From NCBI RefSeq assembly GCF_030123505.1, contig NZ_CP126115.1, positions 2,804,001 through 2,868,000 of the forward strand: a stretch of DNA of 64,000 bases, in the 5' to 3' direction. A program made the position numbers and the translations under genes. The stretch comes from Neobacillus sp. YX16 (GTDB taxonomy: Bacteria > Bacillota > Bacilli > Bacillales > Cytobacillaceae). Shown here one piece after another: positions 1 through 7,286 of this stretch (within the stretch, counting starts at the first letter, position 1; each line of letters opens with the position of its first letter). The notes beneath the pieces are model-generated. The model was not told the origin of the DNA and did no database searches. It saw only the letters and a program-made list of their open reading frames with translations.

Positions 1-957
1 GAGGCGGAACGTTTTGCCAAAGCCGTTAATGCCGGGACAGATCTTGTTTCTGATTCAAATGATGTTGAAAATCTTAAAAAGGCCATCGAAAATGGCTGGA
101 TTAGCGAAAAGCGTATTAATGAAGCAAATGTAAGACTTCTTACAGAAATGTTTACTTTGGGATTGTTTGATGATCGTACGTATGTTTCACCAGATTATGC
201 TGCTTCAGTGGTTAGTACTCCAGCACATTGGGAAGCTGCTTATGAAGCACATAAAAAATCAGTAACGATTCTGAAGAATTCAAATCAGACATTACCTTTA
301 AAAGCTGAAAACGTAAATGGGAAGAAGGTTTACGTGGAAGTTTTACACAAGGAAACTGAACGAGCTGCTTCTTATACCGAAAAGGCAAGGCAGGAATGCG
401 AAGAACTTGGCCTATTTACACTGGTCAATAATTATGAAGAAGCGGATCTAGCTATTTTGTTCCTTCATCCAAAGTCTGGAGCTTATTTCAATGCAACACC
501 AGGTCTGTTAGAACTTGAATTATGCGAAAATAAAACGTTAACAGCATTAGATGGTACAACCTATCAAGAAACTACGTTAACGGGTATGGATCATCTGAAG
601 GAAGTTTGTGACAGTGTCCATGTTCGCGGAGGAAAAGTTATCATCAGTGTGAATTTCACATTGCCGTGGATTCTTGGAAATGTTGAACCTTTAGCAGATG
701 CGTTGATTGCTGGTTACGATACATTCATTAAGCCACAATTTGAGGTAATCGCTGGCCAATTCCAACCAGTGGGTGTATTACCGCTAACATTGCCAGCAAG
801 TGATGAAGTCATTGCGGTTGATGAAAATGGAAATTGTAAGTCACCAAATGATGTACCCGGCTATGACAAGGACAAATATATGCCTGAAGGTCTTTCATAT
901 GCTTATAAAGATAGTGATGGTAATGTTTATAAACTTGGTTATGGCTTAACATATTAA
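1..957 (+). CDS. Glycoside hydrolase family 3 protein, C-terminal part (partial)
   Basis: The reading frame is open from the first base of the window, so the 5' part of the gene lies outside it. The visible 318 codons start in the end of the GH3 N-terminal barrel (AVNAGTDLV, then a helical stretch with LTEMFTLGLFDD) and pass through the typical GH3 linker (SVTILKNSNQTLPL) into the C-terminal alpha/beta sandwich. GH3 enzymes remove terminal beta-linked sugars such as beta-glucosides or N-acetylglucosamine; the substrate cannot be told because the barrel with the catalytic residues is missing. The stop is followed closely by a terminator, so this is the last gene of its unit. Confidence 0.85.
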   Translation, partial: EAERFAKAVNAGTDLVSDSNDVENLKKAIENGWISEKRINEANVRLLTEMFTLGLFDDRTYVSPDYAASVVSTPAHWEAAYEAHKKSVTILKNSNQTLPLKAENVNGKKVYVEVLHKETERAASYTEKARQECEELGLFTLVNNYEEADLAILFLHPKSGAYFNATPGLLELELCENKTLTALDGTTYQETTLTGMDHLKEVCDSVHVRGGKVIISVNFTLPWILGNVEPLADALIAGYDTFIKPQFEVIAGQFQPVGVLPLTLPASDEVIAVDENGNCKSPNDVPGYDKDKYMPEGLSYAYKDSDGNVYKLGYGLTY

Positions 958-978
958 TAATATTAATTGAAAAATTTT

Positions 979-1007
979 AGCTAAGGTTTCTTGCCTTAGC
1001 TTTTTTA
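979..1007 (+). terminator. Rho-independent terminator after the GH3 gene
   Basis: An 8-bp stem (agctaagg/ccttagct) with a 7-base loop is followed by a run of T. Confidence 0.85.
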
Positions 1008-1126
1008 TTTGCCAGATTGATTAGGGGTAAACAAAAGGTAAATTTAACCAAAAATAACATAGGGAATATGGACTAACCTTCATTTCATATATATGGGAAG
1101 GAAGTGTATATAAGAGGAGGGACAAA

Positions 1127-1918
1127 ATGGCAGCAAATCCGATTGTTGCTAGATCATTGGACGAAATTAAATTTTGGTCTAGGATTATGAAAGAACATTC
1201 TTTATTTTTAAGTCTTGGATTCACCTATGAACAGAAACAATTAATTGAGGAAGCCCAGCAGTTTATGGCTTTATTCGAGAGAATTGAGGAGAAGCTATCT
1301 AGGTTTACGGTAAATTCGGATTTACGTCAAGTTCAAGCTTTTAATACCGAGGTTTATCAAGCAGCAGCAGCGATTTATGGCTATAAAAGGAAGATATTAG
1401 ATTTAACTCTTCGCTGTCAGATCAGGCATAACAATTTCCCGTTATTAATTGACCATATTAGCAGAGAAGCGGCATATTTTGCTAATCGCTTAAAAGAATT
1501 AAATGAAGGAATATTAGCCCCGACACCTGATTCAATAATTGAAGAAAATGTATTTTTCTTAAAGATTATGGCCGACCATGCAAAGTTTATCGGGCACCTT
1601 TTAGATCCTTCGGAAAGAAAGTTAGTGGAACAGGCGAGAGAGTTTAGTAATGATTTTGATAAATTGTTGTTCCAGGCAGTTGATTTAGACTATATGCGAC
1701 CACAATCTGAAACCCAACCATTACTTGGTCAATTTTTAAACCAAAATAAAGTATCCGTTGCTTCATTAAGGGATTTTAAGAAAACAGCAAGAGATTTAAT
1801 AGAAGAATGTCGGATTAAGAGCAACATTCACCCACTCTTAGCTGACCATACATTTAGGGAAGCTTCGAGATTCCTAGAAATCATTGATATGTTTGAGGCT
1901 AGTCTAAGTGGAACTTAA
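1127..1918 (+). CDS. DUF2935 domain protein
   Basis: A 263-residue soluble, mainly helical protein of a Bacillaceae/Clostridia family (DUF2935). It is an internal duplication: FWSRIMKEHSLFL near residue 16 is echoed by FFLKIMADHAKFI near residue 141, and PLLIDHISREAAYF by PLLADHTFREASRF near residue 244. The repeated EH/DH and HxxRE positions suggest a metal-binding four-helix bundle in each half, which is an inference. The start is set by the ribosome site gaggagg nine bases upstream. It is a single-gene unit with its own terminator. No function is known to me. Confidence 0.85.
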   Translation: MAANPIVARSLDEIKFWSRIMKEHSLFLSLGFTYEQKQLIEEAQQFMALFERIEEKLSRFTVNSDLRQVQAFNTEVYQAAAAIYGYKRKILDLTLRCQIRHNNFPLLIDHISREAAYFANRLKELNEGILAPTPDSIIEENVFFLKIMADHAKFIGHLLDPSERKLVEQAREFSNDFDKLLFQAVDLDYMRPQSETQPLLGQFLNQNKVSVASLRDFKKTARDLIEECRIKSNIHPLLADHTFREASRFLEIIDMFEASLSGT

Positions 1919-1931
1919 TAAATTATTATAA

Positions 1932-1975
1932 AAACAAACCTTCCACTTTGAACAGGTGGAAGGTTTGTTTTCTGT
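1932..1975 (+). terminator. Rho-independent terminator after the DUF2935 gene
   Basis: A perfect 15-bp stem (aaacaaaccttccac and its complement) has a 9-base loop and T-rich flanks. It could serve both strands, since the next gene converges on it. Confidence 0.85.
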
Positions 1976-2006
1976 TTACTTTGGAAACGCCTTCGATTTA
2001 ACTTTC

Positions 2007-2474
2007 TCAAGCCTCTTTGGTTTTTATTTCTTGATTTAAAAGTTGGCCAACAAATGAAATTTCTTTAATCGTTACCGGAAGTTCCCCAGTTGGAATTTTT
2101 AACGAGATTTTTTCACCGTTATTTTTAAATAGAAGCTGTCTGCCTACTGGAGATAAGAAAGAAATATAACCCCGATCCGGGTCCGATTGCTCTGGGTAAC
2201 AAATGACATAATCCTCTGTTTCATTATCCTCGTCATACAATACGGTGACCTTTGTCCCAATTAACACCTTTGGGTAAAATGAAATATGATTATTTTTTTG
2301 ATTTACTTTTAATAAATCCTCAACTTCTAATACATATAAATTAAAAAAGTGTTTTAATCGGTCCTGAATAGGGGTTGATGAGAGATAAAGATTCGTTAGC
2401 TCCTTGATGTTTTCATCAATATAAACTAGCTGTTGAACGAAGTAATTTCTACTCTGAGAAGCACTATGGTTCAT
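2007..2474 (-). CDS. GreA/GreB-family elongation factor-like protein
   Basis: This 155-residue protein carries the C-terminal FKBP-like GreA/GreB domain in its second half (about residues 68-145), with ISFLSPVGRQLL near residue 104 and the closing IPTGELPVTIKEI stretch. Gre factors bind RNA polymerase through this domain. The first 60 residues are helical (DENIKELTNLYL) but look shorter than the usual coiled coil, and I do not see a clear acidic tip, so RNA-cleavage activity is doubtful. Its start codon lies inside the end of a short upstream reading frame that has a strong ribosome site; the gene has only weak initiation signals of its own, so translational coupling is likely. Confidence 0.75.
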   Translation of the reverse strand: MNHSASQSRNYFVQQLVYIDENIKELTNLYLSSTPIQDRLKHFFNLYVLEVEDLLKVNQKNNHISFYPKVLIGTKVTVLYDEDNETEDYVICYPEQSDPDRGYISFLSPVGRQLLFKNNGEKISLKIPTGELPVTIKEISFVGQLLNQEIKTKEA

Positions 2475-2532
2475 AATAGATAACCCCCAAGCTAGGATTC
2501 AACTTTTTGCATAACTTCATTAAATTTCTCAT
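2464..2532 (-). CDS. 22-residue leader peptide overlapping the GreA/GreB-like gene
   Basis: A 22-codon frame (MRNLMKLCKKLNPSLGVIYYEP) starts eight bases after a near-perfect ribosome site (taggagg). Its stop codon lies 11 bases inside the following GreA/GreB-like gene, in another frame. This arrangement is typical of translational coupling. The peptide resembles nothing I know. Confidence 0.5.
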   Translation of the reverse strand: MRNLMKLCKKLNPSLGVIYYEP

Positions 2533-2752
2533 TATTAATTCCTCCTAAATAAAAATATGAAACCTTCCATACAAGAAAGCAGATAGGCCAACGGTGATAT
2601 TGGCGCAGCTGTTTCTGTACAATAAAGAGGACTATAGCCCCTTTACTGAATGGAAGATATTAGTATTATTTTAACATATATTCAAGGAAATATCATGAAT
2701 ACCGACCATTTGTTATTTAGAATTAATATCAATGGAATTTAATCAAGAAAAA

Positions 2753-2775
2753 ACAGCCTCTGAAATCGAGGCTGT
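2753..2775 (-). terminator. Terminator of the small membrane protein gene
   Basis: An 8-bp stem (acagcctc/gaggctgt) with a 7-base loop; read on the minus strand it is followed by a run of six T. Confidence 0.8.
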
Positions 2776-2796
2776 CATTTATTTAATAATTGGGCT

Positions 2797-3033
2797 TTAC
2801 TTTTTAATGTAACAGCGCCAGACTTTCTTGAATATGAGTAGTCCAAAAACTATAAGAACTAGGAAACCAATTAATGCAATAAGGATGTTTAGGATAGCTC
2901 CAAGGCTGCCTAAATTAATTAAAGTAAAGAAGTCAGTTACGACATGAAAAATGGAAAGCAGCAACCAAAACACACCTGTTAAAAACCCAAGGAAAAGTCC
3001 CAAAATGCCACAGGAAGAATGACCATTACTCAT
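2797..3033 (-). CDS. Small hydrophobic membrane protein
   Basis: A 78-residue protein with a short polar N-terminus (MSNGHSSCG) and two or three membrane segments: GILGLFLGFLTGVFWLLL, then GAILNILIALIGFLVLIVF, ending in a basic tail (KKVWRCYIKK). The start at 3033 is chosen over an upstream ATG at 3078 because a strong ribosome site (gggaggtg) lies just before it. It is a single gene with its own terminator. I do not recognise the family. Confidence 0.65.
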   Translation of the reverse strand: MSNGHSSCGILGLFLGFLTGVFWLLLSIFHVVTDFFTLINLGSLGAILNILIALIGFLVLIVFGLLIFKKVWRCYIKK

Positions 3034-3130
3034 AGAATTCACCTCCCGACTATGGATGTTCAAGATTATATTATGCAAAGGATGGACAGGGTGTTTTGCA
3101 AAAACATGAAAAGGGGCACAAAATAGGCGT

Positions 3131-3247
3131 GTGAATTACGGTAACAATTACGGTAACAATTACAGTAATAATAACGGTGACAATTATGGCGACAATTATG
3201 GTGACAGGCACCGCCCATGGACACTGTCCACCTCAGGCGGACAGTAG
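3131..3247 (+). repeat. Tandem 12-bp repeat, possibly translated as NYG(N/D) repeats
   Basis: About seven imperfect copies of a 12-base unit (ggtaacaattac, drifting to ggtgacaattat) run from 3135 to 3210. The tract stays in one frame that could start at GTG 3131 and end at TAG 3245, giving 38 residues with NYGNNYGNNY. There is no convincing ribosome site. The repeat runs into a hairpin-like tail (ggacagt near 3240, then a T run) that resembles dispersed Bacillus intergenic elements. The whole 3034-3370 gap holds only this. Confidence 0.5.
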
Positions 3248-3370
3248 TTTTTTTTGATTATGCATGTTAAATATCTTACTTTAATTTGGGTAACTCTATG
3301 AATGATAAAGGGGTGTATATTTAAACCGGTACATGCTCGCAAATTCAATAAAAATGGAGACTTTGATAAA

Positions 3371-3955
3371 ATGAAGACATTATTAAAACCACCTGCTTTA
3401 TTAGTCTTAGATGTTCAAAAAGGTTTTGATGATCCCTTTTGGGGGGACCGTAACAATCCTCAAGCAGAGGAGAATATTTTAAAGCTTTTAACTGAGTGGA
3501 GAAAACGGGGCTGGGAGGTCATTTATTCACAGCATTTATCGTTATTGCCTAAATCACCTCTCAATTACCAGAATAGAACAGGTGTTGAATTCAAAGAAAT
3601 TATTAAACCTTTACCGCAAGAGGTTGTTTTTCAAAAGAATGTTAATAGTGCGTTTATTGGGACAGAATTAGAATCGTACTTAAGAGATAAACGGATTACT
3701 TCAGTAATGATTACAGGTTTATCAACACAACACTGTGTTTCTACGACCACAAGAATGAGTGGAAATTTAGGATTCGAAACGTTTCTTGTAGAAGATGCAA
3801 CTGCTGCATATGAAATAACCGACCATAATGGGACTACCCGTAATCCGGATGAAGTACATACGTATGAAATTGCAGCTTTACATAAGGAGTTTGCAACGAT
3901 TGTTAATACCAATGAGGTTTTGGCGCAGATTCAGCAGCTAAACCCTAATCTGTAG
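3371..3955 (+). CDS. Isochorismatase-family cysteine hydrolase
   Basis: A 194-residue protein with the full cysteine-hydrolase triad of the isochorismatase/nicotinamidase fold: Asp14 (LLVLDVQKGF), Lys89 (FQKNVNSAF) and Cys122 (GLSTQHCVSTT). The TRMSGNLGF stretch after the cysteine is typical. Members hydrolyse amides, ureas or vinyl ethers; the substrate cannot be assigned. The ATG at 3371 is preferred over one at 3302 because it has a ribosome site (tggaga) and begins right before the first strand. It stands alone and is followed by a terminator. Confidence 0.85.
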   Translation: MKTLLKPPALLVLDVQKGFDDPFWGDRNNPQAEENILKLLTEWRKRGWEVIYSQHLSLLPKSPLNYQNRTGVEFKEIIKPLPQEVVFQKNVNSAFIGTELESYLRDKRITSVMITGLSTQHCVSTTTRMSGNLGFETFLVEDATAAYEITDHNGTTRNPDEVHTYEIAALHKEFATIVNTNEVLAQIQQLNPNL

Positions 3956-3985
3956 AAGAGCAGTGTGCAGCTGCTCTTTTTTTCT
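3956..3985 (+). terminator. Terminator after the isochorismatase-like gene
   Basis: An 8-bp stem (aagagcag/ctgctctt) with a 7-base loop, followed by a run of T. Confidence 0.85.
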
Positions 3986-4046
3986 TGTGTGATTTAGGAT
4001 CGGACTGTAAAATAACTATCAATCACACAGATTGAGGGACAATTTA

Positions 4047-4229
4047 ATGAAGCGGTATAAATTAATAAAGAATTACAGAGGTATTCATAAGAAAGGAACC
4101 ATTTTCTTTCTTATCGCAGAATCAGAGTTTATTGGTGTAAAGGAATTCGTGCTGCAAACCATGAATTTAGACGGCAAAATCATTCTCTCTGAAAAAGAAC
4201 TGATGCATTACTTTAGGCAATTGCATTAA
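4047..4229 (+). CDS. Conserved small protein of unknown function
   Basis: A 60-residue protein beginning MKRYKLIKNYRGIHKKGTIFFLIAESEF. The start at 4047 is supported by the ribosome site gaggga seven bases upstream. The spacing of basic and hydrophobic residues suggests a small beta-barrel (a KGT turn followed by strand FFLIAE), which is only an inference. It contains no cysteines and no membrane segment. I do not recognise a family. Confidence 0.5.
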   Translation: MKRYKLIKNYRGIHKKGTIFFLIAESEFIGVKEFVLQTMNLDGKIILSEKELMHYFRQLH

Positions 4230-4357
4230 TTAATTCAGAAAATAAATAATTCTTAGTAAAAATACATTTTTCATATGAAAAAATTTTATTTTTCAGCTAA
4301 AATTACTTTAGAATCGTATTTATCGACACTCTATCCAATATAAAATTTAGGAGTTGG

Positions 4358-4972
4358 ATGAAGATGTGGTCATTTATTTTCAAAAGGAAAAATAAAGACA
4401 GGATAGAAAGTTCGAATGTTATGTCCATACAAAAAGGTACGAAAGAATCCGAAATTGAAAGAATTTCAACCATACTAAAGGAAGTACTTTGCGAAACTTC
4501 TAAGGAAATAGTTTTTTTATGTGTTGGAACAGATCGGTCCACAGGTGATGCACTTGGGCCATTGGTGGGGAGCATGCTGAAGGAAAAAAATATTCCTTTT
4601 CCAGTCTATGGAACACTCGAACAGCCCGTTCATGCGCTAAATATAAAGAAAGTTATCAAGGATATTCATCAAAGATATGAAGAACCTTTTATTTTTGGAA
4701 TCGACGCTTGTTTGGGTGATGAAGAGAAAATAGGGTCCGTTTTTATAAAAGAGGGAGCCTTTATCCCAGGAAATGCGGTAAATAACGTATTACCAAGTGT
4801 GGGTCATTACCACTTGAAGGCAATCGTCAATTATTTGGATCCCATCTCACCGGTCCAGTCTCTAAATAGCACACGTTTGTATACCGTTAAAATTCTTGCG
4901 GAAATAGTAACAGAGATTATCACCAGGGCTGCATTTGAGGTTAGGAACCTTCAAAATGACCAAGTAACGTAA
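4358..4972 (+). CDS. yyaC: YyaC-type spore protease-like sporulation protein
   Basis: A 204-residue protein of the YyaC family, related in fold to the germination protease GPR and to hydrogenase maturation proteases. The conserved block CVGTDRSTGDALGPLVG spans about residues 55-71, GIDACLG lies near residue 112, and VGHYHLKAIV near residue 148. In Bacillus the gene is made during sporulation and its exact role is unknown. Two ATGs (4358 and 4364) could serve; the ribosome site taggag is a little close to the first. The first 35 residues are basic and poorly conserved. Confidence 0.85.
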   Translation: MKMWSFIFKRKNKDRIESSNVMSIQKGTKESEIERISTILKEVLCETSKEIVFLCVGTDRSTGDALGPLVGSMLKEKNIPFPVYGTLEQPVHALNIKKVIKDIHQRYEEPFIFGIDACLGDEEKIGSVFIKEGAFIPGNAVNNVLPSVGHYHLKAIVNYLDPISPVQSLNSTRLYTVKILAEIVTEIITRAAFEVRNLQNDQVT

Positions 4973-5043
4973 TGTTTCCTTTAGTAAGAAGCGTATCAGA
5001 AAATCTTCCTGTTAGGGAAAAATGCCTAAAAAATGTTATAATT

Positions 5044-5058
5044 GGTATTAAGTATACC
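5044..5058. promoter_or_regulatory. GGTAT-N5-ATACC operator before the first GntR gene
   Basis: Palindrome GGTATTAAGTATACC lies 22 bases before the regulator start, suggesting autoregulation. The same 15-bp architecture recurs at 6801 and 18815. Confidence 0.65.
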
Positions 5059-5079
5059 GAGTAGGAAGAGGGAGGAAAT

Positions 5080-5745
5080 ATGGTAAGTAACTGGACGGAG
5101 GATAATTTAATCTCGATTCGCGAGAGGGTTTATATCCACATTAAAGATTTGATTTTAGAAGGAGAGTTTAAAGCAGGCGATCGATTGGTGGAAAGGGAGC
5201 TTGCAGAAAGACTGAATATTAGTCGGACACCTATTCGTGAAGCATTATTTCGCCTAGAATCACAAGGGTTTGTGAAAACCGTACCTAGAAAAGGTGTAAT
5301 TGTTTCAGATATCTCGGAAAAAGAAATCATTGAGGTATTTACAATTCTTGCATCCCTTGAAGTATTGGCAGCAAAATTAGCTGTACAGAAGTTAGACGAC
5401 GTAACAAAAAGTAAATTTATTGAATGTATTAAAAAAGTGGAAGCTGCCTTGCAAGATAAGAGAGAATCAGATTACGCAGATATACACTTTGAAATAAATC
5501 ATCTGTTATACAGTGCTGCAAAGAATACTAAACTATATGAGATTCTAAGTGGATTATCGGATTATATAAAAGCATTCGCAAAGCTTGGCCATAAAAAGTT
5601 CGGAAGAGCAGAACAGGCAATGGAAGAGCATATAAAAATTATGGAAGCCATTGTAAATCAAGAAACAGAAATGGCAGAATTTCTTACAAAAATTCATATT
5701 GAAAATGCAAGAAAAGCTTACATTGAATCTGTTAAAAAGGGATAA
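5080..5745 (+). CDS. GntR-family transcriptional regulator (FadR/FCD type)
   Basis: A 221-residue repressor-type protein. Residues 10-75 form the GntR winged helix (GEFKAGDRLVERELAERL, then ISRTPIREALFRLESQGFVKT); residues about 85-215 form an all-helical FCD ligand domain, with histidines near residues 136 and 187 as candidate metal ligands. It is very close to the protein at 18006, and the recognition helix and wing are identical in the two, so both should read the same DNA. A palindromic GGTATAC-type operator sits just before this gene and further copies stand before many genes up to 21 kb. The ribosome site gggaggaaat fixes the start. Confidence 0.9.
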   Translation: MVSNWTEDNLISIRERVYIHIKDLILEGEFKAGDRLVERELAERLNISRTPIREALFRLESQGFVKTVPRKGVIVSDISEKEIIEVFTILASLEVLAAKLAVQKLDDVTKSKFIECIKKVEAALQDKRESDYADIHFEINHLLYSAAKNTKLYEILSGLSDYIKAFAKLGHKKFGRAEQAMEEHIKIMEAIVNQETEMAEFLTKIHIENARKAYIESVKKG

Positions 5746-5760
5746 GGAAATAAACAAATA

Positions 5761-5796
5761 AAAGAAAGAGCTAAGTTAAACTCTAGCTCTTTCTTT
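5761..5796. terminator. Bidirectional terminator between convergent genes
   Basis: A perfect 12-bp stem (aaagaaagagct/agctctttcttt) with a 12-base loop, flanked by A and T runs on both sides. Confidence 0.85.
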
Positions 5797-5802
5797 ATTT
5801 GT

Positions 5803-6609
5803 TTATACTCCGATAACGATGGAAGAGGTTAAGTTTTTTAACACCTTAGCGACACTCATCGCTACAATGGGACTGGATTTAGGATTTTGCTGGTATGGTT
5901 GATTTTGAACAGATATTTCGATTTCTCCAAAAAAACCTTTAGCCTTAATGGTATGAATATTACGCTGAATGGTGGGATCTACGTAAACTTGAACATTTGT
6001 TTTTTCGAAACCTATTCCTGCTAAACTTAATGTAGCGGATACGTTGACATTCTCAGGGAATAATTTCGAAGCATTTCTGGCATTCCCTTCAAAGATACAA
6101 TATGGCTCAGAAATCGTTTCTAGATTAACTTTTTCTTCCGCAATGGTTCCGTACCAACTTTTTACAGGCTTCCTCGTAATAAGGGTAATCTCTTCAATTT
6201 CACCTAAAACACCAGCAGCAATTCTATCTAAACCACCAATAGCAGCTGACGGAATTAGAATTTGTTTGTTGTTTTCTTGTGCGGTTTTATGTAAGGATTC
6301 CAAAAGCTCATTGTCAGCTAGCGCTCCTACCGAAATGACGACTAAATGACTTCCAGTTTCCAAGGCTTTTTTTCCGTATAATTGTAAAGCATGATGGCCA
6401 GCAGCCTCGATGACAATATCTAAATCTTGATTGAAAAAAAACTCTTCATCGTTCGTGATAGCAAAAGTCAGCCTCGATAGCTCCTCAGTTCTATTTGGGT
6501 TCCTGACAAGTACGCTTTGCAGTTCAATGTCACCAGCTTGTTGTGTTTGAATTAGTTCCGCAATACTCTTTCCTATTGTTCCATAACCAATGATTCCAGC
6601 TTTTAGCAT
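5803..6609 (-). CDS. Aspartate dehydrogenase-like NAD(P)-dependent oxidoreductase
   Basis: A 268-residue protein with a Rossmann N-terminus (AGIIGYGTIGKSI) and the aspartate-dehydrogenase C-terminal domain, recognisable from NVNVSATLSLAGIGF near residue 190 and NPKSSPIVAMSVAKVL near residue 242. The family interconverts L-aspartate and oxaloacetate plus ammonia, or acts on similar amino acids; some members feed NAD synthesis (NadX). Here no nadA/nadC lie nearby and the gene is divergent from a permease inside a catabolic regulon, so a catabolic role in releasing ammonia is more likely (inference). Confidence 0.8.
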   Translation of the reverse strand: MLKAGIIGYGTIGKSIAELIQTQQAGDIELQSVLVRNPNRTEELSRLTFAITNDEEFFFNQDLDIVIEAAGHHALQLYGKKALETGSHLVVISVGALADNELLESLHKTAQENNKQILIPSAAIGGLDRIAAGVLGEIEEITLITRKPVKSWYGTIAEEKVNLETISEPYCIFEGNARNASKLFPENVNVSATLSLAGIGFEKTNVQVYVDPTIQRNIHTIKAKGFFGEIEISVQNQPYQQNPKSSPIVAMSVAKVLKNLTSSIVIGV

Positions 6610-6800
6610 GATAAAACCACCTCAAATTATTTGATATTTTAAAAGATTAATAATGATAACATAGTAAAAACTCTGTTAGATATCCTCACAACTTTCTAGT
6701 ATAAAATAGTAATCCATGCTATCGTAAACGTAATAAAAGGTTGCTTGCGAGTAAAACATAGGATAGAAAGGAGGGATGGGAAATATTGTATTAAAAATTT

Positions 6801-6815
6801 GGTATACGATATACC
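6801..6815. promoter_or_regulatory. GGTAT-N5-ATACC operator
   Basis: Palindrome GGTATACGATATACC, same design as the sites at 5044 and 18815; a likely GntR binding site in the divergent region. Confidence 0.65.
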
Positions 6816-6987
6816 GATTTTTTCACTTTATTGTACCGAAATCTCTGAATATTAGCAATAGAGTAGTTTTAAAATACAAAAATATCTAAATATTTAAAAT
6901 TATTTGCACGATTAAAGTAATGATGTTATTATGTTTAATAAGGTGTGAATAGTGATAACTGGGAGGTGGTTACGAGTTAAATAAAAT

Positions 6988-7002
6988 ATGAAAGCGTTAT
7001 CT
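6988..7002 (+). promoter_or_regulatory. CcpA cre site
   Basis: ATGAAAGCGTTATCT fits the Bacillus cre consensus WTGNAANCGNWNNCW at every position. It implies glucose repression of the permease unit. Confidence 0.6.
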
Positions 7003-7089
7003 TAGATTGGTTGCGAATTATACGTTTGCAACTTGATTAAGTAAGAACTCATTATTTTTTTTAAAAAGAGGGAAACTTTTATATTACTA

Positions 7090-7102
7090 TGGTATACAAT
7101 CT
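7090..7102. promoter_or_regulatory. GGTATACAAT operator half-site
   Basis: One GGTATACAAT site about 190 bases before the permease start, sharing the core of the regulon motif. Confidence 0.45.
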
Positions 7103-7286
7103 ACAATGCACAATGTACAAATCTTGTAAATTGGCAAGAATCGATGGACCTATCTTTTAAGTGAGGGAATACATAAATTTGATAGACGGCATATTCAGTA
7201 CCTCATAAACTTTGCAAATTTAAAAACGCTTGCCATCCATAAATGGAACCTGAAACAAAAAAATGCGGAGTGTCGGAGGGGAATAT

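Larger units (their letters stand above)
6610..7286. other. 677-bp divergent regulatory region
   Basis: It separates the aspartate dehydrogenase-like gene from the divergent permease gene. It holds two GGTATAC operators (6801 and 7091) and a perfect-match catabolite-repression cre box (6988). Very AT-rich promoter-like DNA lies between. A short frame from 6776 exists but has no properly spaced ribosome site. Confidence 0.6.

Noticed and set aside
1021..1224. Minus-strand frame over the DUF2935 start
   Set aside because: It overlaps the ribosome site and N-terminus of a clear gene and shows no family features.
6776..6889. 37-codon frame in the divergent regulatory region
   Set aside because: The purine-rich run touches the ATG with no spacer, the frame covers an operator, and it has no recognisable protein features.
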